Below are positions 1 to 12,299 of a DNA stretch of 64,000 nucleotides, piece by piece (the first letter of the stretch is position 1; every line of letters begins with the position of its first letter). The notes beneath the pieces are model-generated. The model was not told the origin of the DNA. It made no database searches and worked only from the letters and a program-made list of their open reading frames with translations. The position numbers were made by a program, and so were the translations under genes. The stretch comes from Marinobacter sp. F4206 (lineage in GTDB: Bacteria > Pseudomonadota > Gammaproteobacteria > Pseudomonadales > Oleiphilaceae): positions 186,001 to 250,000 of the forward strand of contig NZ_JAHXKI010000003.1 in the NCBI RefSeq assembly GCF_019392195.1. The letters are read 5' to 3'.

Positions 1-2040
1 CTGGCAGGGTATGTCTTCAGTGCCTTCCGGATGAACAACCTGATTGATGGCATTGTCGGCTTGATCTCGCCTTTCCTCGACGTACGCATCTATGACAATG
101 GAATGGTTGACCGCGACACGCTGATGTACGGCTCCAACCTTGGCTCACTGGACAACGAGTTCAGTTTCGAGATGAGCCAGACGCTCACCGCCGGTGGTCG
201 AAACTGGCTGCTGCAGACGCGCTCCACACCGGCTTTCGATTATCTGGCTTCGGACCCGCGTCCACCCATCGTGCTGGGCAGCGGGATAGTGATCAGCGTA
301 TTGCTGTTCCTGTTTGTGCTGGCGCTGATTCGTTCGCGCCTGATGGCGCAAATCAGTGCCGGCCGCTATCGCGCGATCACCGAGGGCGCTGCCAACGTAA
401 CCCTGGTTATGGATCGGAACGGAGAGGCGATCTACGCCAGCCCGTCGAGTTTCGACATCCTTGGGTTTGACCCGGGCAAATTGCAGTCATTGTCGCTTGA
501 AACCCTTGCACACTCGGACGACTGGCCTCAATTGCAGCAGGGCTTTGATGAGTCAGTCGCGGCTCCGGGCAAACAGATGCCGGTAATTCGCGCCCGCATC
601 CGAGATGCCGGCGGTCAGTGGCGCGACATGGAGGGTACCTTTACCGCCATGTTGACCGTGCCGGGGGTTAATGGGGTTGTACTCAGCCTGCGGGATCTGA
701 CCCAGCTGAAGGCCGCCCAGTCTGAGCTGCATCGGCTGGCGTTTTACGACCCCCTGACCGGTCTGGCAAATCGCCAGCTGTTTCGGGACCGGCTCAATCA
801 TGTGGTGCGTCGCAGCCGTCGCAGTGGCGAGCCGGCAGCCCTCATGTTTCTTGATCTCGATGGCTTTAAGCGAATCAACGATACCCTTGGGCACGACTCC
901 GGCGATGAGCTCCTGTGTCAGGTGGCCGAGTGGCTGGAGGGCTGTGTTCGTGAGGAAGACTCCGTGGCCCGTCTGGGAGGGGATGAATTCGTGGTTCTGC
1001 TGTCCCGGATAAGTGGACCCGATGCCGCAGGCAAGGTGGCGGAAACCATTCTGCGTCGTTTGTGCCAGCGCATTCGACTCAATGACCACGAAGTGGGAAT
1101 CACCGTCAGCATCGGTATCACCATGATTCCTCACGACAGCGAGGATTCCGGAACCCTGATGAAGTATGCCGACCTCGCGATGTACCGGGCCAAGGAGTTG
1201 GGTCGTAATACCTACCAGTTCTTCACCCCCGCGATGAACATCAAGGCCGCGCGCCGGTTGCTTCAGCAGGAAGAGCTGGCGACAGCGCTCGAAGGTGATC
1301 GCTTTGTGCTGCATTACCAGCCCAAAGTAGACCTGGCCACCGAACGGGTGATCGGTGTCGAGGCGTTCCTGCGCTGGCATCACCCTGAAAAGGGGCTGGT
1401 ATCCGCCCAGCAGTTCATCGGCCTGGCCGAAGAAACCGGTCTGATTGTTCGGCTGGGCGAGATGGCGTTGCGCCAGGCGTGTATCCAGGTTCAGGCCCTT
1501 GAGCGTGCCGGCTTCGAGTCCCTCAAGATGGCCGTTAACCTGTCGGTCAGGCAGCTCACCGATTCCGGCTTTCTGGATATGATCCGGCAGGTTATCACCG
1601 AGACCGGGGTGTCGCCGGAGCGGCTCGAACTGGAAATGCCGGCGGAATTGCTAAATGAGGATCCCCGGACGCTTCGGGAGCTGCTGGTTGCCCTGCATGA
1701 TCTCGGTGTCTGCCTGATCCTGGACGATTTCGGGACCGGATCCTGTTCACTGGTGTCGCTGCAGCAGCTGCCCCTGGACGTGATCAAGATTGACCACCGT
1801 TTTATCCGCGATATCCCCTATAACGTCAGTGCCACCGATGTGGCGTCTGCGGTGATCGCGCTGGCGCGCAAGCTGCACCTGACAGTTGTGGCGGAAGGTG
1901 TCGAGACTCCGCAGCAGCTCAGCTTCCTCAAGTCCGCCGGGTGCGCCCAGTGTCAGGGCAATTTGTTCAGCTATCCACTGGATGAGGACGCACTGATCGG
2001 CTTCCTGATTCGTCAGTATGAGAAACCGCTGATTTCCTGA
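1..2040 (+). CDS. CHASE-PAS-GGDEF-EAL membrane protein (5' truncated)
   Basis: This is a c-di-GMP turnover protein whose start lies left of the window; the frame is open from base 1, where codons before the first ATG (31) read as the end of a periplasmic CHASE-like sensor. One membrane segment follows (about nt 270-340), then a PAS domain, a GGDEF cyclase domain and an EAL domain. The GGDEF motif is intact and has an RxxD inhibitory site (REED) five residues upstream, so product-inhibited cyclase activity is plausible. The EAL half is unusual: the signature reads EAF (nt 1360-1368), and the usual E-L/I-T-E motif reads E-M-P-A, so the catalytic Glu is present but the loop-6-stabilising Glu is Ala. 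DDFGTG, the Lys of IKID and the late EGVET Glu are kept. Phosphodiesterase activity is therefore doubtful. It ends about 100 bp before lepA. Confidence 0.85.
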   Translation: MAGYVFSAFRMNNLIDGIVGLISPFLDVRIYDNGMVDRDTLMYGSNLGSLDNEFSFEMSQTLTAGGRNWLLQTRSTPAFDYLASDPRPPIVLGSGIVISVLLFLFVLALIRSRLMAQISAGRYRAITEGAANVTLVMDRNGEAIYASPSSFDILGFDPGKLQSLSLETLAHSDDWPQLQQGFDESVAAPGKQMPVIRARIRDAGGQWRDMEGTFTAMLTVPGVNGVVLSLRDLTQLKAAQSELHRLAFYDPLTGLANRQLFRDRLNHVVRRSRRSGEPAALMFLDLDGFKRINDTLGHDSGDELLCQVAEWLEGCVREEDSVARLGGDEFVVLLSRISGPDAAGKVAETILRRLCQRIRLNDHEVGITVSIGITMIPHDSEDSGTLMKYADLAMYRAKELGRNTYQFFTPAMNIKAARRLLQQEELATALEGDRFVLHYQPKVDLATERVIGVEAFLRWHHPEKGLVSAQQFIGLAEETGLIVRLGEMALRQACIQVQALERAGFESLKMAVNLSVRQLTDSGFLDMIRQVITETGVSPERLELEMPAELLNEDPRTLRELLVALHDLGVCLILDDFGTGSCSLVSLQQLPLDVIKIDHRFIRDIPYNVSATDVASAVIALARKLHLTVVAEGVETPQQLSFLKSAGCAQCQGNLFSYPLDEDALIGFLIRQYEKPLIS

Positions 2041-2144
2041 TCATGGCAATGACAGCCGGTAACCGGTAAAATCACGCCGTTCCCGGATCCCGGTAGCGGC
2101 CCTTCCGGGCTCAACCCTACGTCTTACACGAGTATTCATTGTCT

Positions 2145-3947
<1,803 letters not shown>

Positions 3948-3958
3948 AAGGCACCTGG

Positions 3959-4765
3959 ATGGATATTGATTTTCCCCTGGTTCTGGTAGTTCTGACCTTT
4001 GCCACAGGTCTGATCTGGCTGGCGGACAAATTGTTCTTGCGCGAGCGCCGACTGGCGGCGGCCCGCGCCAGCGGTACGCCGGCAGAGGATGCTGGTGCCG
4101 TTGCGGATGAGGTCGAGGAGCCCAAAGAACCGTATCTGGTCGATCTCAGCCGATCGTTTTTTCCGGTGCTGGCTATCGTGCTGGTGCTTCGGTCTTTCCT
4201 GGTAGAGCCGTTCCAGATCCCGTCCGGTTCGATGTTGCCGACACTCGAAGTCGGTGATTTCATCCTCGTTAATAAGTACGCCTATGGCCTGCGTCTGCCC
4301 GTTGCCGGAACCAAGGTTCTGGAAGTGGGAGACCCGGAGCGCGGCGACGTCATGGTCTTCCGGTACCCGAAGGACGGGGAGACCAACTACATCAAGCGGG
4401 TGATCGGTATGCCCGGCGATCGGATTCGCTACCGGGACAAGCAGCTGTTCATCAATGGCGAAAAGGTCGAAACCCGGTTTGTGGCGCGTCTGCCACCGGT
4501 GGAGTTGCGCCGTGAAGACCTTGGCGACGTAGAGCACGATATCTTCCTGACCATGGGGCGCCCCGGTGCGGCCGGCGAGGGTGAATGGGCCGTGCCCGAG
4601 GACCATTACTTTGTCATGGGCGATAACCGCGATAACAGCAACGATAGCCGCTACTGGGGCATGGTTCCCGATGAGCTGGTGGTGGGCAAGGCCTTCGGCA
4701 TCTGGATGCACTGGAAATCACTTACCAGCCTGCCATCCTTTGATCGAGTAGGCGGTATTGAGTAA
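3959..4765 (+). CDS. lepB: Signal peptidase I
   Basis: LepB cleaves signal peptides from exported preproteins at the outer face of the inner membrane. The 268-residue protein has two N-terminal membrane segments (about residues 4-26 and 67-81) separated by a short charged cytoplasmic loop. The Ser-Lys dyad is visible: Ser91 in PSGSM and Lys146 in YIKRVIG. The conserved GDNRDNSNDSR box is near residue 220. It is somewhat shorter than the E. coli enzyme (324 residues) but close to pseudomonad forms. It lies between lepA and a DUF4845 gene, the usual order in pseudomonad-like genomes. Confidence 0.97.
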   Translation: MDIDFPLVLVVLTFATGLIWLADKLFLRERRLAAARASGTPAEDAGAVADEVEEPKEPYLVDLSRSFFPVLAIVLVLRSFLVEPFQIPSGSMLPTLEVGDFILVNKYAYGLRLPVAGTKVLEVGDPERGDVMVFRYPKDGETNYIKRVIGMPGDRIRYRDKQLFINGEKVETRFVARLPPVELRREDLGDVEHDIFLTMGRPGAAGEGEWAVPEDHYFVMGDNRDNSNDSRYWGMVPDELVVGKAFGIWMHWKSLTSLPSFDRVGGIE

Positions 4766-4792
4766 TTCGAACTAGTCTGGAGTGCAGTAACA

Positions 4793-5182
4793 ATGAAGAA
4801 AAACAAACTCTCCGCCATGGGGCGACAGGGCGGCGCCTCAGCATTGACGGTAATGGTCATGGTGCTGTTCTTCGGTGGCCTGCTTACGCTGCTCATCAAG
4901 CTGGGTCCCGTCTACCTGGATGACATCACGATCCAGGAAGCGCTGGAAAGTCTGGACGGAACGGACGGTCTGTCCAGCATGGGGCCGGCCCAGGTACGCA
5001 CCCTGATTAACAAGCGCCTGAGTGTGAACAACGTGCGTGGTTTCGACGCCAAGAACATCTCAGTCGAAAAGAACGGGCAGTTTGTTGTCATCGTTGTGGA
5101 TTACGAAGTCCGCAACAATCTTTTCCGTAACGTGGATACCGTCGTCCACTTCAAGCATGAATACGAGATGAAGGGCAAGTGA
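4793..5182 (+). CDS. DUF4845 single-pass membrane protein
   Basis: A 129-residue protein with a basic N-terminus, one membrane segment (about residues 20-37) and an extracytoplasmic domain of about 90 residues. Proteins of the DUF4845 family sit between lepB and rnc in many gammaproteobacteria, and this one does too: 27 bp after lepB, with its stop overlapping the GTG of rnc by four bases. The function is unknown. Its fixed place between the signal peptidase and RNase III suggests co-expression with envelope or RNA-processing genes, but nothing in the sequence gives a mechanism. Confidence 0.85.
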   Translation: MKKNKLSAMGRQGGASALTVMVMVLFFGGLLTLLIKLGPVYLDDITIQEALESLDGTDGLSSMGPAQVRTLINKRLSVNNVRGFDAKNISVEKNGQFVVIVVDYEVRNNLFRNVDTVVHFKHEYEMKGK

Positions 5183-5868
5183 GTTCGCAACCGGATCTGG
5201 ATCAGTTACAGCGCCGCATAGGCTATCAGTTCAAATCGCCCGAGCGGCTTTTGCTGGCGCTTACCCACCGCAGCTACGGCAATCAGAATAACGAGCGCCT
5301 GGAGTTTCTGGGTGACTCAATCGTGAACATGGTGATCGCCGAATACCTGTTCCTGCACTTTGAAAAAGCTCGGGAAGGCCAGTTGAGCCGGTTGCGCGCC
5401 CGTATGGTCAAGGGGGTGACCCTGGCCGAAATCGGGCGGGAGTTCCAGCTGGGTAATTACCTGCGTCTGGGTTCGGGTGAGCTCAAAAGCGGCGGTTTCC
5501 GTCGGGAGTCCATTCTGGCGGATGGGGTGGAGTCGATCATCGGCGCCATCTACCTCGACAGTGATTTTCATACCTGTCGGGAGAAGGTTCTTCAGTGGTT
5601 TGAGCAGCGGCTCGAGAAACTGGATCTTCAGGATACCCAGAAAGATCCGAAGACCCGGCTGCAGGAATACCTCCAGTCCCGCCAGTTCCCGTTGCCGCGG
5701 TACGACGTGATATCCGTCGATGGCGAAGCCCATAACCAGACATTCCATGTATCCTGTGCGTTGCCTTCACTGGACCGTAAGACGACCGGAACCGGCAACA
5801 GTCGTCGGGTCGCCGAGCAACAGGCAGCCCGTAACGCCCTGCAAGAGCTGGGCGTGGAGAATCAGTAA
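5179..5868 (+). CDS. rnc: Ribonuclease III
   Basis: RNase III cuts double-stranded RNA and processes rRNA precursors. The 229-residue protein has the catalytic domain with the signature [12 protein letters not shown] near residue 40 and the second acidic site in the [14 protein letters not shown] stretch, followed by a linker and a C-terminal double-stranded RNA-binding domain (about residues 155-225, KTRLQEYLQ to [10 protein letters not shown]). The GTG start overlaps the end of the DUF4845 gene, and the stop shares one base with the ATG of era, so the three are very probably translationally coupled. Confidence 0.97.
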   Translation: MSSQPDLDQLQRRIGYQFKSPERLLLALTHRSYGNQNNERLEFLGDSIVNMVIAEYLFLHFEKAREGQLSRLRARMVKGVTLAEIGREFQLGNYLRLGSGELKSGGFRRESILADGVESIIGAIYLDSDFHTCREKVLQWFEQRLEKLDLQDTQKDPKTRLQEYLQSRQFPLPRYDVISVDGEAHNQTFHVSCALPSLDRKTTGTGNSRRVAEQQAARNALQELGVENQ

Positions 5869-6785
5869 TGAACGATATTACCCGTCCGGAAAACCCGGAC
5901 AGCCGCTGTGGATTCGTGGCGATCGTCGGTCGGCCCAATGTGGGCAAATCCACACTGCTCAATCACATTCTTGGCCAGAAGCTGAGCATCACCTCCCGCA
6001 AGCCCCAGACGACCCGCCACCAGGTACTGGGAATCAAGAGCCTCGGGCCGGTGCAGGCCATCTATGTGGATACGCCGGGCATGCACGAGGAAGAGCCCCG
6101 GGCCCTGAACCGCTACATGAACAAGGCCGCCACGTCTGCGCTGATTGATGTCGATGTGGTGGTGTTTGTGGTCGACCAGCTGTCCTGGACGACCGCCGAT
6201 GAAATGGTTCTGGAGAAACTCAGCAAGCTCAAGTGCCCGGTCATCCTGGCGGTGAACAAGGTCGACAAGATCGAAAAACGGGAAACCCTGTTGCCCCATC
6301 TGGACATGCTGTCCAAGAAGCGCGACTTTGCGGAAATCATCCCGTTGTCCGCTCTCAAGGAAAATAATCTGGAACCGCTGGAAGAAGCCGTTGGCCGATT
6401 CCTGCCGGAAAGCGTCCACTTTTATCCCGACGATCAGATTACCGACCGCAGCGAGCGTTTTCTGGCGTCGGAAATCGTCCGCGAGAAAATCACCCGCCAA
6501 TTGGGCGCCGAACTGCCGTATTCCGTCGCCGTGGAAATTGAGGAATTCAAACGCGAGGGCAAGACCCTGCACGTTTCAGCGTTGATCCTGGTCGAGCGGG
6601 AAGGTCAGAAGAAAATCATGATCGGTGACAAGGGCGAGCGCATGCGCCGCATCGGCCAGGAAGCACGGGCCGATATGGAGCGGCTGTTTGACAGCAAAAT
6701 CATGCTGCGGCTGTGGGTCAAGGTCAAACGGGGCTGGGCTGACAGCGACCGGGCCCTGAAAAGCCTCGGAATGAACGACCTCTGA
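5868..6785 (+). CDS. era: GTPase Era
   Basis: Era is an essential GTPase that binds the 3' end of 16S rRNA during 30S assembly. The N-terminal GTPase domain shows the P-loop [13 protein letters not shown] and NKVDK motifs; the C-terminal half is the KH domain with the [11 protein letters not shown] loop near residue 250. At 305 residues it has the normal family length. It begins on the last base of the rnc stop codon (TAATG), and recO begins seven bases after its stop. Confidence 0.97.
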   Translation: MNDITRPENPDSRCGFVAIVGRPNVGKSTLLNHILGQKLSITSRKPQTTRHQVLGIKSLGPVQAIYVDTPGMHEEEPRALNRYMNKAATSALIDVDVVVFVVDQLSWTTADEMVLEKLSKLKCPVILAVNKVDKIEKRETLLPHLDMLSKKRDFAEIIPLSALKENNLEPLEEAVGRFLPESVHFYPDDQITDRSERFLASEIVREKITRQLGAELPYSVAVEIEEFKREGKTLHVSALILVEREGQKKIMIGDKGERMRRIGQEARADMERLFDSKIMLRLWVKVKRGWADSDRALKSLGMNDL

Positions 6786-6792
6786 GGCGTCT

Positions 6793-7521
6793 ATGAGGGG
6801 GCCGGAGCAGCAGGAGCCCGCCTACGTGATCCACCGCCGTCCCTGGCGGGAAACCAGTCTCATGGTGGACGTGTTTGCTCTTAATCGCGGGCGCATGACG
6901 GTCATTGCCCGCGGTGCCAACAGTGCGAAAAGTCCCCTGAAAGCCCAGTTGCAGCCGTTTCAGCCCTTGATGCTGGATTGGACCGGGCGAGGGGATCTCA
7001 AAACACTCACCCATGTTGAGGTGCGCAGCGCGCCTTCGCTGCATCGCACCGCCTCGCTCTACAGCGGTCTGTATCTCAATGAGCTTCTTCAGCGGATTCT
7101 GCCAGCAGCGGATCCGCATCCGACGCTGTTTGCCGCCTACATTGATGCCCTCGCGGAGTTGGCCGAAGCGAATGATGTTGAGCCCGTGTTGCGTCGGTTT
7201 GAGCGTGCCTTTGCCGCCGCTCTCGGGTTTGACTTCGCCTGGGACCTGGCAACAGACACCGGGCAAACTGTCGAACCGGCGCAGTCGTACTGCTACGATC
7301 CGGAGCAGGGGATCGTGGCATCGCCGGGGCCCGGAGTCCGCTTGCAGAATCTTTCCGGTGAAGTGTTGCTGGCCCTGGCGGCAGGGGACCTGGAATCGGA
7401 TTTATCCCGGCGCATGGCCAAGCGGGTGATGCGGGTGCTTACGGATTTTCTTTTGCAGGGCCGCCCCCTGCACAGTCGCAGTTTATTCAGTCACCTTCGG
7501 GGAGAACGGCATGAATCCTAG
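6793..7521 (+). CDS. recO: DNA repair protein RecO
   Basis: RecO helps RecR load RecA on SSB-coated single-stranded DNA. The 242-residue protein has the N-terminal OB-fold (the stretch [18 protein letters not shown] and the following [10 protein letters not shown]) and a helical C-terminal region. Like many gammaproteobacterial RecO proteins, it has no obvious Cys4 zinc motif. Identification also rests on its place between era and pdxJ, which is widely conserved. Its 3' end overlaps the pdxJ start by 11 bp. Confidence 0.93.
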   Translation: MRGPEQQEPAYVIHRRPWRETSLMVDVFALNRGRMTVIARGANSAKSPLKAQLQPFQPLMLDWTGRGDLKTLTHVEVRSAPSLHRTASLYSGLYLNELLQRILPAADPHPTLFAAYIDALAELAEANDVEPVLRRFERAFAAALGFDFAWDLATDTGQTVEPAQSYCYDPEQGIVASPGPGVRLQNLSGEVLLALAAGDLESDLSRRMAKRVMRVLTDFLLQGRPLHSRSLFSHLRGERHES

Positions 7522-8251
7522 AGTTTTGCTCGGCGTTAACATCGATCACGTGGCCACCCTGCGCCAGGCCCGCGGGACCCGGTATCCAGATCCGGTCCAG
7601 GCCGCATTGTTGGCGGAGGAAGCCGGCGCCGACGGTATCACCATCCATCCCCGGGAGGATCGACGCCATATTCAGGATCGCGATGTGCTTTTGCTCCGGG
7701 AAACCCTGCAGACCAAGATGAATCTCGAAATGGCAGTGACCGACGCCATGTTGGCGTTTGCGGAGCAGGTGCGCCCCGAGTGCGTGTGTCTGGTCCCGGA
7801 GAAACGCGAAGAGCTGACGACTGAAGGTGGTCTGGATGTCGACGGCCAGGAAGCCAGAGTGGCAAAGGCCTGCGAGCGGCTGGCGCGGATCGGATCGGAA
7901 GTGTCGCTGTTTATTGACCCGGCCCCGACCCAGATCGACGCAGCGGTGCGTTGCGGCGCGCCCGTTGTCGAGCTGCATACCGGTGAATACGCGGAAGCGA
8001 AGACCGCGGAAGAAACCGAGGCTGCTTTTAAGGTTATTGCCGATGCCGTGGGCTACGCACGCAAGAAGGGTTTGATCGTCAATGCCGGTCACGGGCTGCA
8101 CTACCACAACACCGAGCGGGTGGCTGCCATCCCGGGAATCAACGAGCTGAACATTGGCCATGCCATCATCGCCCGGGCGGTGTTTACCGGACTGAAAGAG
8201 GCCGTGCGCGATATGAAGGCGATTCTGGATCAGGCCCGCGGTCGGACCTGA
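7511..8251 (+). CDS. pdxJ: Pyridoxine 5'-phosphate synthase
   Basis: PdxJ condenses 1-deoxy-D-xylulose 5-phosphate with 3-amino-2-oxopropyl phosphate in the last ring-closing step of de novo vitamin B6 synthesis. Family hallmarks are visible: the N-terminal [26 protein letters not shown], the Glu-containing NLEMAVTD and the phosphate-binding GHGLHYHN. At 246 residues it is a full-length TIM-barrel enzyme. It overlaps the end of recO by 11 bp and is the last gene of the lepA-pdxJ run; the next gene converges on it with only 23 bp between stops. Confidence 0.97.
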   Translation: MNPRVLLGVNIDHVATLRQARGTRYPDPVQAALLAEEAGADGITIHPREDRRHIQDRDVLLLRETLQTKMNLEMAVTDAMLAFAEQVRPECVCLVPEKREELTTEGGLDVDGQEARVAKACERLARIGSEVSLFIDPAPTQIDAAVRCGAPVVELHTGEYAEAKTAEETEAAFKVIADAVGYARKKGLIVNAGHGLHYHNTERVAAIPGINELNIGHAIIARAVFTGLKEAVRDMKAILDQARGRT

Positions 8252-8274
8252 TCGGTTCGAGGCAGGGGGGCCTG

Positions 8275-11151
8275 TCAGGTGGTTTCCGCCTGTTGGCGCT
8301 GCTCCCGGAAGAGTTGTTGCCAGTCGGTCTGATCGCTCCAGATCTGCAGTCGCTCCATAGCCGAGACCAGCTGGTCCTTCTGGTGCTTGATATCCGGCGC
8401 CGAACATTTTAGTGCCGTCTCCAGGCGATTGGCGGCCGCCCGCAGCTCCGGAACGCCACAGTAGCGGGTTGCCCCATGCAACTTGTGCACGCACTCCAGC
8501 AGGCCGTCCAGGTCGCCGTTATTCCAGAATCCGTCCACCCTCGACTGATCGCTTCGCATCTGCTCAAGCAGCATGCTGAACAGCTCCTCGGCAAGATCGG
8601 CCTTGCCGGCGGCAAGCTGAATGCTTTCCTGAATACTGACACAGTCCTGCTGCATCTTGCGTGTTGACGGCCGCATGGCGCGACGGGTGTCCCGCACCTC
8701 GGGGACCGGAATCTGTTCATCTTGATCGGGCTTGCGGCACACGTAGCCGGTGTAATCGCGGATGATGTCCGTCAGCTGGGCGCTACTGATGGGTTTCGGC
8801 ATGTACCCGTCGAAACCCTGCTGGATAAGGCGCTCCTGCTCGTCGGCCAGGGCGTGGGCGGTCAGGGCAATGATCGGGGTCCGGTGGGAGGTGGGGTCCA
8901 TGTCACGGAGACGGGAGGTCGTCTCCACGCCGTCCATTCCCGGCATTTGCAGGTCCATGAATACCAGGTCAAAGGGTTTCTGCCGGGCCTTGCTCAACGC
9001 CTCGAATCCGCTGGATGCACCCTGGGCCTCTATCTGGCAGTCATTGAGCAGGGTAATGACCAGTTTCAGGTTGGCCTCGTTGTCGTCCACGGCCAATACC
9101 CTGGGTACATTGCCTGCGGGAAGGCGGGCGACCGGGCTGTCGTAGTCCAGCGCCATTCGACCGCCGGAGCTGATGCCGTGCACGAGCAGCAGCAGTTCGT
9201 CGTAGAAGGCATCCCGGCACACCGGTTTGGTCAGATGGCCGCTGGCCAGGCCTGACAGCGCCGTGTCGTGGGTTTCCAGCGTAGGTGTCAGCAGCAGGGT
9301 ACGGCAATCCCGCTCGATCTCAAGGGTCCGTACCAGTCCGCAATACTGGCTGGAATTCAGCAGATGCCGGGTAATCCCGATAATGGCCAGGGCGTACCCC
9401 GTCTGACTTTTCTGGGCTTCCTCGATTTGCTCCTGCATGGCGCCGGGCGAGGCTACCCGGTCTACGGTCATGCCCCAGTCCCTGAGCAGGTGTTCCACGG
9501 CCAGGCCGGTGGTTTTCTGTTGCTCGAGATAGATGACCCGTTCGCCGCGAAGTGCGTCTCTCGGGGCAATGGCTTCGCCCGTGGTGGAAAGCTCGGATGT
9601 CAGTGTAAACCAGAATGTAGAGCCCTTGCCGAGCTCGCTTTCCAGGCCGATTTTGCCGCCCATTTCCTCAACCAGCCGCTTGGAAATCGCCAGACCGAGC
9701 CCGGTGCCGCCATACTGGCGGGCCGTGGATGCGTCGGCCTGGCTGAAGGCGTTGAACAATGACTGTTGCTGGGCGCGAGACAGGCCCACGCCGGAATCGG
9801 TAATGCTCAGTCGCAGGGTGACCCGATTGCTGTCCTTTTCCTCTTCTTCAAGGCTCGCCCTGAGCACGACCTCGCCGGTCTGGGTAAACTTGATGGCGTT
9901 GTTGACCAGGTTGGTAATCACCTGTTTCACCCGCAAGGGATCACCCATGATGTTGTCCGGCACGTCGTTGTAGACCAGAGGCACCAGATCCAGGTTCTTG
10001 GAGTGGGCTGCCGGCGCCAACATTACCATCACCTCTTCGACGATATCGCGAAGCTGGAACGGTACGCGATCCAGGATCAGCTTCCCCGCCTCAATCTTGG
10101 AGAAGTCGAGAATGTCGTTGATGATGGTCAGCAGAATCTCGGAGGACTTGCGGATGGTACTGAGGTGGTCCCTCTGCTGCCGGGGCAGGGGGCTCTTGAG
10201 CAGCAACTCGGTAAAACCGATGATGCCATTCAACGGCGTTCGGATCTCATGGGACATGTTGGCCAGGAACTCGGACTTGATCCGACTGGCTTCCAGTGCT
10301 TCCTTGCGGGCAAAGTCCAGCTCTATGTTCTGGATCTCGATGGTCTCGAGGGTTTCTCGGAGATCCTCCGTGGCCTGGTCAATATTCTGCTGCATTTCCG
10401 CCTGGGCCTGGCTCAACTCCTCTGCCATGGCGTTCAGGCCGGATTCCAGTTGCTCGAATTCGGGGCCCGCCCGGGTAAAGACCCGGGTCTCGAGCTTGCC
10501 TTCCTTGAGTTTGGCGACGGCCTCGTTCAGTTCAAACACCGGGTCGGTAAAGGCTCGGCTCAGCCGCAGGGCGATGGCGAGGCTGAGTACAACGCCCCCG
10601 AGTACCAGCAGGAGCGAAATCAGGAGGGCTTTGTAGGTTTCCTTTTCTGTGCGGACATGGGACATCTCAACCGCCACCCAGCCCAACGGTGCGTCGGGCT
10701 GCGCCATTGAATCCCGGGCATCGGGGTCGAGCATGGTTTCGAGCATCAGGTCCTGCAGCGTCACCGGTGTAATAAATCGGGTGCTGGTTGCACGACGCAC
10801 CCTGGTAGCCGCTTCGGCGGGCAGTTCGTCCGGCGAAATGGCGTCGGAGCTGCCCGGTCCGGTATGTAGAAGTCTCGCGCCATCGCTGCCAAAAAAGGTG
10901 ATGGAACGGACGTCCTGCTCTTCCAGAAGCGCATTGGAGAGGCTGCTCAGCAGACTGCGGTTGGCGGTAAACAGGCCGTATTCGGAGCCGGCGGCCAGCT
11001 GCCGTGACAGCGATTCGCCACGGTCCTTGAGCAGGCTCTCAATGTTGTTTACCCAGCTGTAGGTAAAAAACATGCCCAGCATGAGCGTGGTGAGCAAGGT
11101 GGGGATCAGAGTCACCACCAGTACTTTTTTGCGAATGCCCCAGCGTCGCAT
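8275..11151 (-). CDS. barA: GacS/BarA-type hybrid sensor histidine kinase
   Basis: A 958-residue tripartite sensor kinase. In order: a membrane segment near residues 10-30, a periplasmic sensor of about 130 residues, a second membrane segment near 175-195, a HAMP linker, a HisKA domain with ANMSHEIRTPLNG, an ATPase domain (NLVNNAIKFT, DSGVGLS, GTGLGLAISKRL), a degenerate receiver-like segment, a true receiver (AVDDNEANL, FMDLQMPGMDG, MPKP) and a C-terminal HPt domain with the phospho-His in CVHKLHGATRYCG. This matches GacS/BarA, which phosphorylates the response regulator GacA/UvrY and drives small RNAs that titrate CsrA/RsmA. The neighbours cysM-rlmD-relA-mazG are the same as in pseudomonads, supporting orthology. 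It is transcribed away from cysM across a 225-bp gap. Confidence 0.93.
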   Translation of the reverse strand: MRRWGIRKKVLVVTLIPTLLTTLMLGMFFTYSWVNNIESLLKDRGESLSRQLAAGSEYGLFTANRSLLSSLSNALLEEQDVRSITFFGSDGARLLHTGPGSSDAISPDELPAEAATRVRRATSTRFITPVTLQDLMLETMLDPDARDSMAQPDAPLGWVAVEMSHVRTEKETYKALLISLLLVLGGVVLSLAIALRLSRAFTDPVFELNEAVAKLKEGKLETRVFTRAGPEFEQLESGLNAMAEELSQAQAEMQQNIDQATEDLRETLETIEIQNIELDFARKEALEASRIKSEFLANMSHEIRTPLNGIIGFTELLLKSPLPRQQRDHLSTIRKSSEILLTIINDILDFSKIEAGKLILDRVPFQLRDIVEEVMVMLAPAAHSKNLDLVPLVYNDVPDNIMGDPLRVKQVITNLVNNAIKFTQTGEVVLRASLEEEEKDSNRVTLRLSITDSGVGLSRAQQQSLFNAFSQADASTARQYGGTGLGLAISKRLVEEMGGKIGLESELGKGSTFWFTLTSELSTTGEAIAPRDALRGERVIYLEQQKTTGLAVEHLLRDWGMTVDRVASPGAMQEQIEEAQKSQTGYALAIIGITRHLLNSSQYCGLVRTLEIERDCRTLLLTPTLETHDTALSGLASGHLTKPVCRDAFYDELLLLVHGISSGGRMALDYDSPVARLPAGNVPRVLAVDDNEANLKLVITLLNDCQIEAQGASSGFEALSKARQKPFDLVFMDLQMPGMDGVETTSRLRDMDPTSHRTPIIALTAHALADEQERLIQQGFDGYMPKPISSAQLTDIIRDYTGYVCRKPDQDEQIPVPEVRDTRRAMRPSTRKMQQDCVSIQESIQLAAGKADLAEELFSMLLEQMRSDQSRVDGFWNNGDLDGLLECVHKLHGATRYCGVPELRAAANRLETALKCSAPDIKHQKDQLVSAMERLQIWSDQTDWQQLFREQRQQAETT

Positions 11152-11376
11152 ACCCGGTTCCTGATTTAATGCCTGGGCCCCGAAGGCAAAATCGGGGTCA
11201 CGTCCTTGTCAGAATAGATGATCCGGAGGCCAATGACTGTGGTATCAGTCCCAGCGCCACCCGATATTTTAATTTGGTTATAGCCACCGGTCATGGATAT
11301 AGCTAGAAGCTGTATTGGGAGACTGCGGTCATAACGCGTATCATGCGAACGCAAAAGTGTACCACAGGGTAATGAT

Positions 11377-12270
11377 ATGAATTTCCCCACGATTGAAGAT
11401 TATGTCGGGCATACCCCTCTGGTTCGCCTGCAGCGTCTTCCGGGTGAGACCTCCAATACGATTCTCGCCAAGCTTGAAGGTAACAATCCGGCCGGCTCGG
11501 TGAAAGACCGGCCCGCGATCAGCATGATTCAGGAGGCTGAGCGCCGCGGAGAGATCCGGCCGGGCGACACCCTGATCGAGGCGACCAGTGGTAATACCGG
11601 CATTGCGCTGGCGATGGCGGCCGCCATCAAGGGCTACCGGATGGTTCTGATCATGCCCGCCAACATGAGCGAAGAGCGGCGGGCGTCCATGCGTGCCTAT
11701 GGAGCGGAGATCGTCACCGTGACCAAGGACGAAGGCATGGAGACGGCGCGGGATCTGGCGCTGCAGATGGAAGCGGAAGGCAAGGGCAAGGTTCTTGACC
11801 AGTTCAGCAATGCCGACAACCCCCTGGCGCATTACCGCACCACGGGGCCGGAGATCTGGGGGCAGACTGAAGGCCGGGTGACCCACTTTGTCAGCTCGAT
11901 GGGAACGACGGGCACGATCATGGGCGTTTCCCGCTACCTGAAAGAACGTAACCCGGATATCCGGATAATCGGGCTACAGCCCAAAGAAGGTGCGGCCATC
12001 CCCGGCATCCGTCGATGGCCCGAGGAGTACCTGCCGAAAATCTATGACGCAACGCGGGTTGATCAGGTTCTCGATATTGGCCAGGAAGAGGCGGAAAATA
12101 CCATGCGCGCCCTGGCCTCCGAGGAGGGGATTTTCTGCGGCGTGTCATCCGGAGGCTCCATTGCCGCTGCACTGAAGCTTTCCGAGCAGGTTGAAAACGC
12201 TGTCATCGTTGCCATTATCTGTGATCGCGGCGACCGCTATCTGTCCACCGGCGTCTTCCCCGGCGCCTGA
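11377..12270 (+). CDS. cysM: Cysteine synthase B (O-acetylserine sulfhydrylase)
   Basis: A PLP enzyme that makes cysteine from O-acetylserine and sulfide or thiosulfate. The PLP lysine lies in [11 protein letters not shown], the substrate-binding loop in [12 protein letters not shown], and the phosphate-binding loop in [10 protein letters not shown]. At 297 residues it is the shorter CysM form rather than CysK. The position next to gacS/barA and upstream of rlmD-relA is shared with pseudomonads. It is divergent from the kinase gene and followed 29 bp later by rlmD. Confidence 0.95.
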   Translation: MNFPTIEDYVGHTPLVRLQRLPGETSNTILAKLEGNNPAGSVKDRPAISMIQEAERRGEIRPGDTLIEATSGNTGIALAMAAAIKGYRMVLIMPANMSEERRASMRAYGAEIVTVTKDEGMETARDLALQMEAEGKGKVLDQFSNADNPLAHYRTTGPEIWGQTEGRVTHFVSSMGTTGTIMGVSRYLKERNPDIRIIGLQPKEGAAIPGIRRWPEEYLPKIYDATRVDQVLDIGQEEAENTMRALASEEGIFCGVSSGGSIAAALKLSEQVENAVIVAIICDRGDRYLSTGVFPGA

Positions 12271-12299
12271 ACCGGACCCTTTCATCAAGAGTAGTCAGT

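Noticed and set aside
9766-10710. Long plus-strand open frame inside the gacS/barA gene
   Set aside because: The minus-strand kinase domains are complete and unbroken here; the plus frame has no recognisable motif or ribosome site.
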